The notes: generated from the sequence alone by a model not told the origin. 64,000 bases of DNA from Kineococcus xinjiangensis (GCF_002934625.1 NZ_PTJD01000014.1:1-64000); one strand, 5' to 3'; shown: positions 52,196 through 61,780, counted from the first letter of the stretch. A program made the numbers and translations.

Positions 52196-52840
52196 GTGCT
52201 CACCATCCGCACGTCGATGCCCGACTACCTGCAGGGCTGCCGCGCTGCGCTGGGCAGCCTGCTGCAGCTCGTGCAGCAGGAGCGCCGCGAACTGGGCATC
52301 GCCGAGGAGCGGCTGGCGCGGCTGACCGCCGAGGTGGTCAGCGAGTACGACACCGGGCAGGACCTCGACCTCGGCGAGGAGGACCCCGACGAGGTGATGC
52401 GGGCGGCGACGCGGCACACCGAGGGGTACTGGCTGGCGGGCGGCCACACGGACGAGGTCCGCAGGCACCTCGTGCACGCCCAGGTCGACGTCACGGCCCA
52501 CCGGGAGGCCGCCGCGGCCGCGGCGGGGGCGGTGCTGCAGATCGCCGAGCAGGGACTGCTGCTGGTCCACGGCAGCAGGGAGCACGCCCTGGGGCACGGG
52601 CGCCACGTGTGCACGGGGCAGGCGCTGAGCACGGTCGTCCTCGCGGCGCGGGAACAGGCCGCCCAGCGCCCCGGCGACCACCCGAGCCCGGGCATCGCGC
52701 CCTGCTTCGCCGCCCTCGCCGAGCAGGTCGACGCGTCGTTCGCGGAGCACCGGCACCGGCGGATGAGCACGGCGGTGCTGCAGCTGCTGGAGTGGGAGAC
52801 CCCGGACGACGTCGCCCGCGACCTCCTCGCCGCCGGCTGA
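52196..52840 (+). CDS. unknown helical protein
   Basis: A 214-residue protein with no recognised family. It is predicted largely alpha-helical, with Leu/Gln/Glu-rich segments (CRAALGSLLQLVQQERREL), an acidic stretch (DLDLGEEDPDEV) and a His-rich segment (VHGSREHALGHGRHVCTG) that could bind metal. No signal or membrane helix. The GTG at 52196 has GAGGAGG 7 bases upstream, good support that it is expressed. It lies between divergent pyc and the GGDEF-EAL gene, which converges with it. Confidence 0.55.
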   Translation: MLTIRTSMPDYLQGCRAALGSLLQLVQQERRELGIAEERLARLTAEVVSEYDTGQDLDLGEEDPDEVMRAATRHTEGYWLAGGHTDEVRRHLVHAQVDVTAHREAAAAAAGAVLQIAEQGLLLVHGSREHALGHGRHVCTGQALSTVVLAAREQAAQRPGDHPSPGIAPCFAALAEQVDASFAEHRHRRMSTAVLQLLEWETPDDVARDLLAAG

Positions 52841-52882
52841 CGCGCCCGGTCCCGGGAGCCCGGTCGGGGCCTCGGCCGGTGC

Positions 52883-55411
52883 TCAGACCGCGCGCAGGGA
52901 CCTCGGCACGGCGCGGGAGCGCTGCTCGTACCAGGTGAGGAAGTCGGAGACGGGCATCGCCCTGGCGAGGTGCCAGCCCTGGACGAGGTCGCAGCCCATC
53001 GCGGTGAGCAGGTCCCACGCCTCCTGCTCCTCCACACCCTCGGCGACCACCCGCAGGCCCAGGTGCCGGCCCAGGTCCACGATGGAGCGGACGATGGGCA
53101 CGTCCCCGCCGCCCTCGCGCAGGCCCACGACGAAGCTGCGGTCGATCTTGACTTCCTGCACGGGCAGGCGCTTGAGGTAGGACAGCGACGAGTAGCCGGT
53201 GCCGAAGTCGTCCACGGACAGCCGCACGCCGAGGGCGCGCAGCTCGTGCAGGATCGCCACGGAGCGCGCCGGGTCGGACATCACGGACCCCTCCGTGACC
53301 TCCAGGACGAGCCGGTCGCCTGGCACGCCGTAGCGCCGCAGCAGCCGGGCGACCTCCTCGACGAGGTCGGAGCCGCGCAGGCTCCGGGGGGACAGGTTCA
53401 CGGCGACGCTGACGTCCACGCCCCGGCTGCGCCACTGCGCGGACGCGGCGAGGGCCACGTCCAGCACCCGCGACGTCAGGGGGCCGATGAGACCGCTGCG
53501 CTCGGCCACCGGCACGAACTCCTCCGGCGACACCTTCCCCAGGACGGGGTGGTCCCAGCGCACCAGCGCCTCCACGCCGACGACCTCGCCGGTGGTCAGC
53601 AGCGCCTTGGGCTGGACGTGGACGTCGATCTCGCCCCGCTGCAGGGCGGCGCGCAGCTCCCCCACCATCGTGAGCCGGCGCGGGGTGGCGGTGTCGATCT
53701 CGGGCTCGTAGAGGCACAGGCCGCGGCCGGAGGCCTTCGCCTCGTACATCGCCACGTCGGCGCGCTTGAGCAGCGTCGCGGGGTCGACGGCGTGCTGGGG
53801 GGCGAGCGCGACCCCCAGCGAGCCGCCCACCTCGACCTCCATGCCGTTCAGCTCCACCGGCTGCTCGAGGGCGGCGAGGATGCGCCGGCCGACGCCCTGC
53901 GCCCGCTCGGCGTCGGCGCCGGGCAGGAGCACGGCGAACTCGTCGCCCCCGAGGCGGGCGACGGTGCCCGCGGACCCGACCGCGTCGGTCAGGCGCGCGG
54001 CGACCTCGACGAGCAGCTGGTCGCCCTGGTGGTGGCCGAGGGTGTCGTTGACGTCCTTGAACCCGTCGAGGTCGAGCAGCAGCACCGCCGCGCAGCCGCT
54101 GCGCCGGTCCCGCACGTCGTCGAGGGCGGCCACGGCGAGGCGCTGCAGCTCCGCCCGGTTGGGCAGGCCGGTGAGGGCGTCGTGGAAGGCGTCGTGGCGG
54201 AGGCGGTCGACCAGCTCCCCGTTCTGCAGGGCGGTGCTGGCGTGGTTGGCGACGGTCTCCAGCAGGAGGACGTCCTCGGGGCTGAAGGTCCGCACGTCGC
54301 CGAGGCGGTCGGCGACGACGAGGGCGCCGACGATGCCCGCCCCGCCCCGCAGCGGGACGGCGACGGCCTCCCGCACCCCCTCCCGCTCCAGCCAGCGGTG
54401 CTGCGCGGCGTCCCGCGTCCCGCGGGGCATGAGGACGGGCGCGCCGCCGTCGACGACCGCGCCGAGCAGCCAGCGGTCGGCGGACTGCTCCACCTCCTCG
54501 GAGCGGCGCAGCCGCCCGCCGACGTCGAGGCGCACCCGCGCGATGCTGCCGCCGGGCGTCACGAACGCCGCCTCGGCCTGCTCCGCGTGCAGGAGGTCCT
54601 TCGCCTCGGTGAGGACGCTGGTGAGGACCTCGTCGACGCCGGGCGAGCTGGTGACGGCCTGGCTGAAGCGGAAGATCCTCTCCAGGCCGAGGTGGCGGTC
54701 GTGGAGGGCCGAGTAGGCGCGGTAGGCGATGAGCATGACCCCACCGGCACCCGCGAGCAGGAGAGCGCTGCGGGGGTCCGCGAACAGGCACGTGACAGCG
54801 ATGAGGGCGAGGGTGATGCCCATCGGTGCGGTACGCAGGCCCGCGATGGTCACCCACAGGATCGAGCCGATGCGCGCGTCACCCTCGTGGACTGCGATGA
54901 CGAGGCCGAGGCCGACGAAGGAGAGGGCCTGCGCGAGCAGGACGGCGACGTAGGCCGCTCCCCAGGAGAGAGGGTCCAGACCGTCGGCCCAGGTGGTGAC
55001 GACGGCGAAGGCGGCGACGGCGACGCAGGTCTCGAAGCCCACCAGGGCGAGGTTGAACGTCGTCTTCAGCACTGGTGACCGGCGGATGAGGACGAAGACG
55101 AGAGCGGATCCGACCACCCGGCCGACGAGCAGGTCGGCCGGAGCCGCGAGGAAGAGCCCGAGCACCAGGGGCAGCTCGCTGATCGAGACGGCCGTGGCCT
55201 CCCGCTTGATCTGCAGGTCGAGGCTCACCGCCTCGACCGCGGCGAACACGAGGGCCAGTGCCCACCAGGGGACCGGCAGGAAGGGGAGATGTGCGGGTTG
55301 CCCCCACTGCGGCGCACCCAGCCCGGCGCCTGCGAGGAGCAGCGCGGCGATGAGGGCCAGAACGAGGAACGTCTCGCGGGAGGGGCGGAGGTAGCGCTCT
55401 CTCACGAGCAT
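52883..55411 (-). CDS. membrane GAF-GGDEF-EAL c-di-GMP turnover protein
   Basis: An 842-residue protein. About seven or eight membrane helices (10-235) lead to a GAF-like domain (about 255-420), GGDEF (about 425-585; RLGGDEF intact near 487, but the I-site position reads GSAG) and EAL (about 595-835; VEALVRWDHP, NLSPRSL, DDFGTGYSSL, KIDRSFV and EGVE all intact). Both domains look catalytic, so it may make or break c-di-GMP, or the GGDEF part may sense GTP for the phosphodiesterase. The ATG at 55411 has GGAAGGAG 5 bases upstream. Confidence 0.92.
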   Translation of the reverse strand: MLVRERYLRPSRETFLVLALIAALLLAGAGLGAPQWGQPAHLPFLPVPWWALALVFAAVEAVSLDLQIKREATAVSISELPLVLGLFLAAPADLLVGRVVGSALVFVLIRRSPVLKTTFNLALVGFETCVAVAAFAVVTTWADGLDPLSWGAAYVAVLLAQALSFVGLGLVIAVHEGDARIGSILWVTIAGLRTAPMGITLALIAVTCLFADPRSALLLAGAGGVMLIAYRAYSALHDRHLGLERIFRFSQAVTSSPGVDEVLTSVLTEAKDLLHAEQAEAAFVTPGGSIARVRLDVGGRLRRSEEVEQSADRWLLGAVVDGGAPVLMPRGTRDAAQHRWLEREGVREAVAVPLRGGAGIVGALVVADRLGDVRTFSPEDVLLLETVANHASTALQNGELVDRLRHDAFHDALTGLPNRAELQRLAVAALDDVRDRRSGCAAVLLLDLDGFKDVNDTLGHHQGDQLLVEVAARLTDAVGSAGTVARLGGDEFAVLLPGADAERAQGVGRRILAALEQPVELNGMEVEVGGSLGVALAPQHAVDPATLLKRADVAMYEAKASGRGLCLYEPEIDTATPRRLTMVGELRAALQRGEIDVHVQPKALLTTGEVVGVEALVRWDHPVLGKVSPEEFVPVAERSGLIGPLTSRVLDVALAASAQWRSRGVDVSVAVNLSPRSLRGSDLVEEVARLLRRYGVPGDRLVLEVTEGSVMSDPARSVAILHELRALGVRLSVDDFGTGYSSLSYLKRLPVQEVKIDRSFVVGLREGGGDVPIVRSIVDLGRHLGLRVVAEGVEEQEAWDLLTAMGCDLVQGWHLARAMPVSDFLTWYEQRSRAVPRSLRAV

Positions 55412-55520
55412 GCCGACTCCTTCCACGCGACGCCGGTCCGTCTGGTCCTTCCGCTGGTTCTCGGCAACACCGGTGCGCTCCCGAAGGGCCTGCCGCGAAT
55501 CCCACCCGCTCGGACGCCAA

Positions 55521-55560
55521 GAGGGGCGGGGAGGTGGATTTCCCACCCTCCCCGCCCCTC
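55521..55560 (-). terminator. terminator after the subtilase gene
   Basis: Positions 55521-55537 pair with 55543-55560 (17 pairs with one bulged G) around a short loop, 19 bases past the subtilase stop on the minus strand and before the GGDEF-EAL start. Confidence 0.75.
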
Positions 55561-55578
55561 GCACCAGGCATCAGCCCG

Positions 55579-57087
55579 TCACGACCAGCCGGCACTCGCC
55601 AGCGTGCTGCTCTTCCAGGTGACGCCGGTCCACGTCCCCTCCTTCCAGGTGACGCCGGTCCACCCCCCGTCCTTCCAGGTCACGCCCGTCCACCCGGCGT
55701 CCTTCCAGGTCACGCCCGTCCACGTCGTGCCCGCCCAGCTCGTCGTGGGCCAGGTGGTGCCCGACCACGCGGAGCCGGTCATCGTCGCGCCCATCCACGT
55801 GCCGGCGTCCCAGGCGGTGAGCTCGTCGGTCGCGGACGCCCACGCGACGCCCTGCCAGGGCCGGCCGAAGATGTCGACCTCGCCGCTCAGCGCCACGCCG
55901 TTGAAGCTGACGTGGGAGCTGCCGCGGGAGAGCTCCACCGAGCCGGTGCCGGTGGAGGCCGCCGTGGGTGCCTGCACAGCCAGCGGCACGGGCAGCGTCT
56001 GCGCCCGGCGCACCCCCGTCAGCCCGTTGCCGCGGTGCTGCACGGGCGTCGAGCTGAACGGCGTGGAGGTGTTCATCAGCAGGCGCTTGACCTGGTCGGG
56101 GGTCAGCGAGGGGTTCTCCTGGAGCAGCAGGGCCACCTCGCCGCTCACCACGGCGGCGGCCTGGGAGGTCCCGGACGCCCTGGCGAAGCGGGTGCCGGCA
56201 CGCGCCAGCGGGTTGCGGACGTCGGCGTAGCCGCCGGGGACCCGCAGCCCGTGGACGGACACGCCCGGGGCGACGACGTCGACGTGGCGGGTGTTGTCCC
56301 CGCGGGTGCCCCAGGCGGGGACGACGTCGTCGGCGGCGCTGAGGGTGCCGCGGGTGTCGTCGGCGCCGACGGCGATGACGTACGGGCTCTGCGCGGGGTT
56401 GGCGAGGACGCGCTTGTCGGAGCCGTCGTTGCCGCCGGCGACGACCACGACGATGCCCTTGCGCCAGGCGTTCTCCACGGCGTAGGCGAGGGGGTCGACG
56501 GCCGGGCTCTGGAGGGAGTCGGTGCCGTAGGAGAGGTTGATGACGCGGATGTTGAGCCCGGGGTCGTTGCGGTGCTCGACGACCCAGTCGATGGCGGCGA
56601 TGACCTGGGTGACGTCGACCGCGCCGTCGTGCGCGCCGACCTTGACGTTGACGAGGGTCGCGTCGGGCGCGATGCCGTTGAAGCGCGAGGACTCGGCGTA
56701 GGAGGCCGGCCTCCCCGCTCGGTCGCGCCCGGCGATGATCGACGCCAGGTGCGTGCCGTGCCCGTAGCCGTCGAGGTGGGCGAGGTTGGGGTCCTGGCTG
56801 TCGAAGGACAGGTCGGGGCCGTTGACGACGTTTCCGGTGTTGAGGCCGGGCACCCGCGTGACGCCCGTGTCGATGAGGGCGACGCCGATCCCCTTGCCGG
56901 CGAACCCGGCGCGGTAGGAGTCGTGCGCACCGACGGCGGCGGCGATGTGGTGGAGGGAGCCCTTGTGCCCGGGGTCGTACCCGAGGGTGCTGGCGCTGGC
57001 GGGTGCGGCGGCGCTGAGGAGCACGGCGAGGGTGCCGGTCATCGCGACGGCGGCGCGGGCGGCCTGGAACCTGCGGCGGGCGCTCAT
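55579..57087 (-). CDS. secreted S8 subtilisin-like protease with Trp-repeat tail
   Basis: A 502-residue secreted protease: signal peptide (residues 1-32, ending APASAS), then a subtilase domain with triad Asp73 (LIDTGV), His110 (YGHGTHLAS) and Ser308 (ASGTSQAAA), and oxyanion Asn220. Residues about 405-502 are not part of the protease: they are a Gly/Thr/Trp-rich tail ending in four 10-residue units of the type GWTGVTWKDG. Such a tail may bind the cell wall or fold as a Trp-stacked sheet. No inhibitor propeptide is obvious. ATG at 57087 with a weak GGTGAG upstream. Confidence 0.87.
   Translation of the reverse strand: MSARRRFQAARAAVAMTGTLAVLLSAAAPASASTLGYDPGHKGSLHHIAAAVGAHDSYRAGFAGKGIGVALIDTGVTRVPGLNTGNVVNGPDLSFDSQDPNLAHLDGYGHGTHLASIIAGRDRAGRPASYAESSRFNGIAPDATLVNVKVGAHDGAVDVTQVIAAIDWVVEHRNDPGLNIRVINLSYGTDSLQSPAVDPLAYAVENAWRKGIVVVVAGGNDGSDKRVLANPAQSPYVIAVGADDTRGTLSAADDVVPAWGTRGDNTRHVDVVAPGVSVHGLRVPGGYADVRNPLARAGTRFARASGTSQAAAVVSGEVALLLQENPSLTPDQVKRLLMNTSTPFSSTPVQHRGNGLTGVRRAQTLPVPLAVQAPTAASTGTGSVELSRGSSHVSFNGVALSGEVDIFGRPWQGVAWASATDELTAWDAGTWMGATMTGSAWSGTTWPTTSWAGTTWTGVTWKDAGWTGVTWKDGGWTGVTWKEGTWTGVTWKSSTLASAGWS
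55612..55731 (-). repeat. four 30-bp coding repeats in the subtilase tail
   Basis: Four consecutive 30-bp units (55612-55641, 55642-55671, 55672-55701, 55702-55731), each beginning cttccaggt(g/c)acgcc on the plus strand, encode the WTGVTWK units of the subtilase C terminus. They are nearly identical at their 5' parts and vary at the last few bases. Confidence 0.8.
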
Positions 57088-57173
57088 GCGAGCTCACCGC
57101 TGATCTTGTGCGACATGGATCTCCTCGCGCTCCGGCCACGGCCCGTCGTGCTGTCACGGGCAGCCACCTGGGC

Positions 57174-57190
57174 AATCACATTTGGTGATT
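57174..57190. promoter_or_regulatory. AT-rich inverted repeat upstream of the subtilase
   Basis: AATCAC (57174-57179) and GTGATT (57185-57190) form an inverted repeat with a 5-nt centre. It lies 87-103 bases upstream of the subtilase start in otherwise GC-rich DNA, so it could be an operator or overlap its promoter. Confidence 0.35.
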
Positions 57191-57196
57191 GAAGAC

Positions 57197-59818
57197 TCAC
57201 AGAGCGTTCGAGGTAGATCCAGGACCCTCACTCCTCCGCAGCAGGGGCGTCCCCCGAACGGCAGGTCCGGCCACCTCACCCCCGTCCGCCCCGCGGCGCC
57301 CCCCGGACAGCGCGAGCACCCCCTGCAGGTGGGTGACCACCCACGGGGCGGTCACCGCGGCCGGGTCCAGCGCCTCCGGGCAGCGCACCCGCACCACGGC
57401 CGTCTCCCCCGGCAGCAGGCTGAGGAAGCCCTCGCTCGCCCACGCCGCCGGGTGGATGCGGTCGGCCTGCACCAGCACCTCCCGCGCCGGCGCCGCCGCG
57501 GACAGGTGCACGTCGAGGCCGCCGGGGACCGCCTCGGCACGGACCCGCAGCCGGGGGTCCGGGAGCTCGAGCTCCCCGTCCGGGGCGGCGAACCACCAGG
57601 AGCGGCCACCGTTGCCGGCCGTGGCCACCAGGAACTCCCGCTGCGGGGACGCCGGCACCGCCAGCTCCGCCGGGACGTCCGCCGTTCCCACCGCGCGCGG
57701 CGGGACGCTCACCGTCAGCGTCCGCCGCGCGAGGACCCCGCCGTCCGTGCGGTGCCGGGCGAGGTCCACGCGCGCCTCCCAGACCGCGTCGGTGTCGTTG
57801 ACCACCGCCACGACGAGGCCGTCCCCGCGCGGCTGCAGCGTCAGCGTCCGGTCGGCGTACAGCTCCCGCAGGGCGTGGTAGAGCGGCTTGAACCGGCCGT
57901 CCCCGTCGATGGCCGACCACGAGGTGACGGGCCAGAGGTCGTTGAGCTGCCACAGCACGGTGCCCGCCGTGTGCGGCCAGGAGGCGCGCCAGTGCCCGAC
58001 GCCGGTGGCGACGGCCCGCACCTGGTTGAGCTGGGTGAGGTAGTGCCACGCCTCCGTCGTCGCCGGCGGGGGGAAGTGCGGCGCGAGGCCGCGCTCCAGC
58101 TTGCCGTTGCCGTCCTCCGCCTTCTGGTGGTGCAGGACGCCCGGCGACGTCGGCAGCATCGGCTCGTCGGTGACCGCGCGGCGCAGGGTCGTCCAGGCCG
58201 GTGGCGCCTGCCAGCCGAACTCGGAGACGAACCGGGGGGTGCTGTCGCGGTAGTGCCCGTAGTCCTGCCGGTTCCAGACGTCCCACGAGTGGAAGGTCTG
58301 GTGGTCGGGATGGTTCGGCCCGTGCTCCCAGGAACCGGACCAGGGGCTGCCCGCGGTGTAGGGGCGGGACGGGTCCAGCTCCGCCACGATCCGCGGCAGC
58401 ACGTCCAGGTAGTAGCGCTCCCCCCAGCTGGCATCGCCGCCGGGCATGGCGGTCCAGCCGCTGGGCTCGCGCAGCCACAGGTTCTCGTTGTTGCCGTTCC
58501 ACAGCACGAGGCTGGGGTGGGAGGCGAGGCGGGTCACGTTGTCCACGGCCTCGGCCACCACCTCCGAGGCGATCGGCTCCTCCTCGGGGTAGCAGGCGCA
58601 GGCGAAGAGGAAGTCCTGCCAGACCATCAGGCCCAGCTCGTCGCAGACCTCGTAGAAGTCGCGGCTCTCGTAGAGGCCCCCGCCCCACACCCGGACCAGG
58701 TTGACGTTCGCGTCCACCGCCTGCCCGAGCAGGCGGGCGCAGTCCTCGCGCGTGGTCCGGGCCGGGAAGACGTCCTCGGGGATCCAGTTCACGCCCTTGG
58801 CGAAGACCTCCCGGCCGTTGACGGAGAGCACGAAGCGCGACCCCGCCGCGTCGGCGGAGGTGTCGAGGACCACCGTGCGGAAGCCCGTGCGCCGCCGCCA
58901 GGTGTCGAGCACCCGGCCCGCCCCGTCCAGCAGTTCCACCTCCAGGTCGTAGAGGGGCTGCTTGCCGTAGCCGCGCGGGTACCAGGCCGCGACGGAGTCC
59001 ACCCGCAGCTCCGCCTGCACGGTGCCGGTGCCGGCCGCGAGGTCCAGCACGCCGACCACGCGCCCGTCGACGCCCACCCGGGCGCGCAGGTCGCGGTCCC
59101 GGCCGCTCGCGGCGCGCTCCACGTCGACACCGATGCGCAGGCGCCCCGCCCCGTCGGCGTGCCCGTCGCCCGCGGCGTGCTCGGCCAGGGGCCGCACCGA
59201 CGCGATCCGGGCAGTGCTCCACCCCTCCAGTCGCACGGGGCGCCAGATGCCGGCGGTCACCAGCGTGGGACCCCAGTCCCAGCCGAAGCTGCACGCCATC
59301 TTCCGGACGAAGTTGAACGGCTCGGAGTAGGCGCCCGGGCGCGGCCCCAGGACCGCCCGCCAGTGCTCCGCCTCCGTGTAGGCGGAGGTCAGGTGCACGG
59401 CCAGCTCCGCCGCGTCCCCGCCGACCAGCAGTTCCGTGACGTCGAAGCGGTGCGTCCGGTGCATGTTGCGCGTACGCCCCACCACGTTCCCGGCCACCTC
59501 GACGCGCGCCACGGTGTCGAGGCCCTCGAACACCAGGTCGAGGCGCTCGTGGCGGGGCCCGTTCCAGCGCACACCTCGGCGGTAGCACCAGTCGGTGCGG
59601 CCCACCCAGGCGACGTCGAGCTCGTTGCGGTCGAGGAAGGGGTCGGGCAGCCGGCCGTCGCGCAGCAGGTCGGTGTGCACGGACCCGGGCACGGTCGCCG
59701 GGACCGTGGTGCCGGCCAGCGCGCGGGCGGCGGGAGGCAGGCCGGCACCCGCGCCGGTGTCTCCTCCCGGGTCCACGGAGAGGGTCCACGAACCCCCGAG
59801 GTCCTCAGCGATCAGCAC
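57197..59818 (-). CDS. GH2 beta-mannosidase
   Basis: An 873-residue intracellular glycosidase. An N-terminal sugar-binding jelly roll (WTLSVDPGG, VPGSVHTDLL, RNMHRTHRFDVTELL) precedes the immunoglobulin-like domain and the TIM barrel (about 330-620). Acid/base Glu is in LWNGNNEN and the nucleophile Glu in RFVSEFGWQ. FGWDWGP and IPEDVFP are hallmarks of bacterial beta-mannosidases rather than beta-galactosidases. GTG at 59818 with GGAAGGA upstream. It is last in a minus-strand operon after two permeases and a binding protein. Confidence 0.9.
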   Translation of the reverse strand: MLIAEDLGGSWTLSVDPGGDTGAGAGLPPAARALAGTTVPATVPGSVHTDLLRDGRLPDPFLDRNELDVAWVGRTDWCYRRGVRWNGPRHERLDLVFEGLDTVARVEVAGNVVGRTRNMHRTHRFDVTELLVGGDAAELAVHLTSAYTEAEHWRAVLGPRPGAYSEPFNFVRKMACSFGWDWGPTLVTAGIWRPVRLEGWSTARIASVRPLAEHAAGDGHADGAGRLRIGVDVERAASGRDRDLRARVGVDGRVVGVLDLAAGTGTVQAELRVDSVAAWYPRGYGKQPLYDLEVELLDGAGRVLDTWRRRTGFRTVVLDTSADAAGSRFVLSVNGREVFAKGVNWIPEDVFPARTTREDCARLLGQAVDANVNLVRVWGGGLYESRDFYEVCDELGLMVWQDFLFACACYPEEEPIASEVVAEAVDNVTRLASHPSLVLWNGNNENLWLREPSGWTAMPGGDASWGERYYLDVLPRIVAELDPSRPYTAGSPWSGSWEHGPNHPDHQTFHSWDVWNRQDYGHYRDSTPRFVSEFGWQAPPAWTTLRRAVTDEPMLPTSPGVLHHQKAEDGNGKLERGLAPHFPPPATTEAWHYLTQLNQVRAVATGVGHWRASWPHTAGTVLWQLNDLWPVTSWSAIDGDGRFKPLYHALRELYADRTLTLQPRGDGLVVAVVNDTDAVWEARVDLARHRTDGGVLARRTLTVSVPPRAVGTADVPAELAVPASPQREFLVATAGNGGRSWWFAAPDGELELPDPRLRVRAEAVPGGLDVHLSAAAPAREVLVQADRIHPAAWASEGFLSLLPGETAVVRVRCPEALDPAAVTAPWVVTHLQGVLALSGGRRGADGGEVAGPAVRGTPLLRRSEGPGSTSNAL

Positions 59819-59845
59819 GTCTGGTCCTTCCGGTCGGGTGGGGCG

Positions 59846-60775
59846 TCACTTCGTGGCGCCGGAGGTGAGCCCGCTGTAGATGTGCCGCTGCAGCAGGAGG
59901 AACGCGACGAGGGTGGGCACGATGACGAGGATGGTCCCGGCCGCGATGACCTCCCAGCGCGCCCCGAACGGCCCGGTGAACCGGAACAGGGACGTCGAGA
60001 TGACCCCCAGCTCCCGGGCGGGCATGTAGAGGTACGGCAGGTAGAACTCGTTGTAGATGGCGATGCCCTTGATGATCACCACCGTGGCCACCGCGGGCCG
60101 CAGCAGGGGGAAGACGATCCGGACGAAGATCGACAGCCGGTCGGCCCCGTCGATCATCGCCGCCTCGTCGAGGGAGCGCGGGATGGACCTCATGAACTGC
60201 AGGAAGATGTAGATGGAGACGATGTCGGTCCCCATGAACAGCACGATCGCCGACCAGCGGGTGTTGAACAACCCGAGCCCGGTGACCACCTGGAACGTCG
60301 CCACCTGCGTCGTCACCCCGGGCACGAGGGTCGCCACGAGGAACGCGCCCAGGACCAGCGACCGCCCGCGGAAGTCGAAGCGGTCGACGGCGTAGGCGGT
60401 CATCGACCCGATGACGATGGTCCCCGCCAGGGCCACGAGCAGGATGACGCCCGTGTTGACGAAGCCCCGGAGCATGCCGCCCTGCTGGAAGGCCGTGACG
60501 AAGTTGTCGAGGTGGAGCCAGTCCGCCGGCGGCTGGAGCGGACCGGTGCGGCGGTACTCCGCGTTCGTCTTGAACGCCGCGAAGAGGATCGTCACCAGGG
60601 GGGTCAGCGCGCACAGGCAGGCGACGACGAGGGAGGCGTACTTGGCCACGGCGGCGAGCACCGCCCTGGCGCGCAGCCGCCCGTGACCGGGCGCGGCGGG
60701 CCGCGGAGCGGCGAGGCCGCCGCGCGGCGCCGTGGACGGCGGCGCCTCGGAGGTCGGGTGCGTCCGGGTGCTCAC
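59846..60775 (-). CDS. carbohydrate ABC transporter permease (second, MalG-type)
   Basis: A 309-residue permease with a Pro/Ala-rich cytoplasmic start and six helices. The EAA loop is DEAAMIDGADRLSIFVRIVFPLL near residue 205; the C terminus QRHIYSGLTSGATK is typical. GTG at 60775 overlaps the stop of the first permease gene (GTGA). It works with the binding protein and permease upstream to import mannosides (inferred from the beta-mannosidase). Confidence 0.88.
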   Translation of the reverse strand: MSTRTHPTSEAPPSTAPRGGLAAPRPAAPGHGRLRARAVLAAVAKYASLVVACLCALTPLVTILFAAFKTNAEYRRTGPLQPPADWLHLDNFVTAFQQGGMLRGFVNTGVILLVALAGTIVIGSMTAYAVDRFDFRGRSLVLGAFLVATLVPGVTTQVATFQVVTGLGLFNTRWSAIVLFMGTDIVSIYIFLQFMRSIPRSLDEAAMIDGADRLSIFVRIVFPLLRPAVATVVIIKGIAIYNEFYLPYLYMPARELGVISTSLFRFTGPFGARWEVIAAGTILVIVPTLVAFLLLQRHIYSGLTSGATK

Positions 60776-61713
60776 GACAGGTCGCTCCCCTCGCCGGAGA
60801 AGAGGCGGCGCTGCACCCACGTGATCACCATGACGACGACCAGCAGGACCACCGCCATGGCCGAGGCGAGCCCCACCTGGCCGAACGTGAACGCCGCGTC
60901 CACGGTCTCGATCACGAACGTCGACGACCCGTTCGCCCCGCCCGTCATGATGTAGGGGATCTCGAAGACCGACAGCGCACCGGAGATCGAGAGGATGAAG
61001 GTCAGTCCGATGATCGGGCGGATCCCGGGCGCGATGATGTAGCGGAACTTCTGCCAGGCGCCGGCGCCGTCGAGGCCCGCGGCCTCGTAGAGCTCTTCGG
61101 GGATCGACTGGATGGCCCCGAGGAACAGGACGAAGTTCAGGCCCAGGTAGCGCCACACCGACGTCGCGGCCAGGGAGTGGTTGACGAGGCCGGGATCGCC
61201 CAGCCAGTGCGGGGGGTCGCCGACGCCGGCCAGCGCCAGCAGGGCGTCCAGGGTCCCCCCGGGGCGGAAGAAGTAGAGGAACACCAGCCCGATGGCCACC
61301 CCGTTGACCAGGTACGGGAAGAAGACGATCCCCTTGAAGAGGTTGCGGAACCGGGTGCGGAAGCTCAGGACGGTCGCCAGGTACAGCGCCAGCGCCATCT
61401 GCACGAGGGCACCGGCCAGGTAGTGGAGGCTGACGAGGAAGACCCCGAACACCTCGCGGTCGGTGAGGACGGTGGCGTAGTTGTCCAGCCCGACGGGTTC
61501 CTTGGTGGCGTCGAGCCCGTCCCAGGAGGTGAAGCTGTACCAGACCATGGTGGTGACCGGGACGTAGGTGAAGGTCACCAGCAGGGCGAGGGGGGCCGCG
61601 AGGAAGAGCCACGGCGTTCCCCACCACCCGCGCAGTCCACCGCCCCGAGGGCGGGGCCCCGCCGGGGCGTGCGGCGTCGTCGCGGCTGCGGCGGTGCTCC
61701 CGAGAGCGGTCAT
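60772..61713 (-). CDS. carbohydrate ABC transporter permease (first, MalF-type)
   Basis: A 313-residue permease with six helices (first: WLFLAAPLALLVTFTYVPV). The EAA loop is YEAAGLDGAGAWQKFRYIIAPGI near residue 212. It is shorter than the MalF-like protein at 41409 and lacks its large external loop. ATG at 61713 with GGCAACGCCG upstream, no strong ribosome site. Partner of the second permease. Confidence 0.88.
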   Translation of the reverse strand: MTALGSTAAAATTPHAPAGPRPRGGGLRGWWGTPWLFLAAPLALLVTFTYVPVTTMVWYSFTSWDGLDATKEPVGLDNYATVLTDREVFGVFLVSLHYLAGALVQMALALYLATVLSFRTRFRNLFKGIVFFPYLVNGVAIGLVFLYFFRPGGTLDALLALAGVGDPPHWLGDPGLVNHSLAATSVWRYLGLNFVLFLGAIQSIPEELYEAAGLDGAGAWQKFRYIIAPGIRPIIGLTFILSISGALSVFEIPYIMTGGANGSSTFVIETVDAAFTFGQVGLASAMAVVLLVVVMVITWVQRRLFSGEGSDLS

Positions 61714-61780
61714 CGGCGTTGCCTCTCTGCCGGGGTTGCGGGCCGCCCAGGGGGCGTCGGGGGGCCCGCAACCGCTGTTC

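Noticed and set aside
55612-55731. 30-bp repeats as a CRISPR array
   Set aside because: The repeats are directly abutting without spacers and lie inside the subtilase reading frame.
57182-60955. A 1257-codon plus-strand open frame opposite the beta-mannosidase
   Set aside because: The minus strand holds well-defined mannosidase and permease motifs; the opposite frame is shadow.
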